From assembly GCA_002402315.1 (NCBI GenBank), contig DHFP01000072.1, positions 1 to 32,021 on the forward strand: a DNA stretch of 32,021 nucleotides, read 5' to 3'. The stretch's first letter is position 1; every line of letters begins with the position of its first letter. Position numbers and translations under genes: made by a program. The stretch is from Clostridiales bacterium UBA4821 (GTDB taxonomy: Bacteria; Bacillota; Clostridia; Acetivibrionales; UBA4821). Below are positions 31,996 to 32,021 of this stretch, piece by piece. A model generated the notes under the pieces. That model was not told the DNA's origin. It saw only the letters and a program-made list of their open reading frames with translations, and did not search any database.

Positions 31996-32021
31996 TTAAA
32001 TTTCATCTCGCTTGTTTTGTA

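Noticed and set aside
1..32021. CRISPR array
   Set aside because: No regularly spaced direct repeats were seen at any point; the only repeats are inverted.

Overview
The window is about 32 kb of low-GC Firmicutes chromosome, most like a class Clostridia genome (Ruminiclostridium/Acetivibrio-type is my guess from gene content, not proven). Supporting signs are the AT-rich intergenic DNA, strong AGGAGG-type ribosome binding sites, TTG/GTG starts, a T-box upstream of aspS, a YteA-type zinc finger protein, a DUF5665 protein, tandem M42 aminopeptidases and the block ylxM-ffh-rpsP-khpA-rimM-trmD-rplS-rbgA. No prophage, CRISPR array or complete insertion sequence is visible.

Positions 1-6.4 kb are a mixed, eroding zone. 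An OmpR-type response regulator runs off the left edge and loses family similarity where GC-rich REP-like sequence begins. Next come a half EamA transporter relic with a frameshifted His-rich tail, then a well-formed promoter, T-box and aspS. After aspS lie a MITE-like element with terminal inverted repeats, a peptidase S51 relic, an M15 carboxypeptidase lipoprotein, the 3' half of an efflux adaptor gene and the frameshifted first ~45 codons of a flavodoxin gene. Five genes are broken or possibly broken in this stretch.

Positions 6.4-20.3 kb hold intact genes almost all on the minus strand: a rhomboid-fold protein without catalytic residues, a CYTH enzyme, tRNA-Ala(GGC), purB, an aspartate aminotransferase, three M42 aminopeptidases in a row, a YteA-like DksA/TraR protein, DUF5665, and an apparent operon nth - FtsA-like ATPase with C-terminal repeat domains - GGDEF cyclase. 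A second copy of the MITE-like core lies between yteA and the DUF5665 gene.

Positions 20.3-31.5 kb hold cytidine deaminase (plus strand), glycogen synthase, a single-domain response regulator, the ylxM-to-rbgA translation/secretion operon with an L19-type leader, a chemoreceptor, and an orphan PhnD-type substrate-binding lipoprotein. A perfect 62-bp palindrome between the chemoreceptor and ylxM appears to serve as terminator for one and to contain the -10 element of the other. The last 550 bases are AT-rich and include a short fragment resembling a DDE transposase.

The most notable points are the palindrome with an embedded promoter, the FtsA-like/GGDEF operon, the two repeat elements that appear to provide stop codons to neighbouring genes, the catalytically dead rhomboid, and the orphan PhnD/chemoreceptor pair. 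I found no clearly new multi-gene defence or biosynthetic system.
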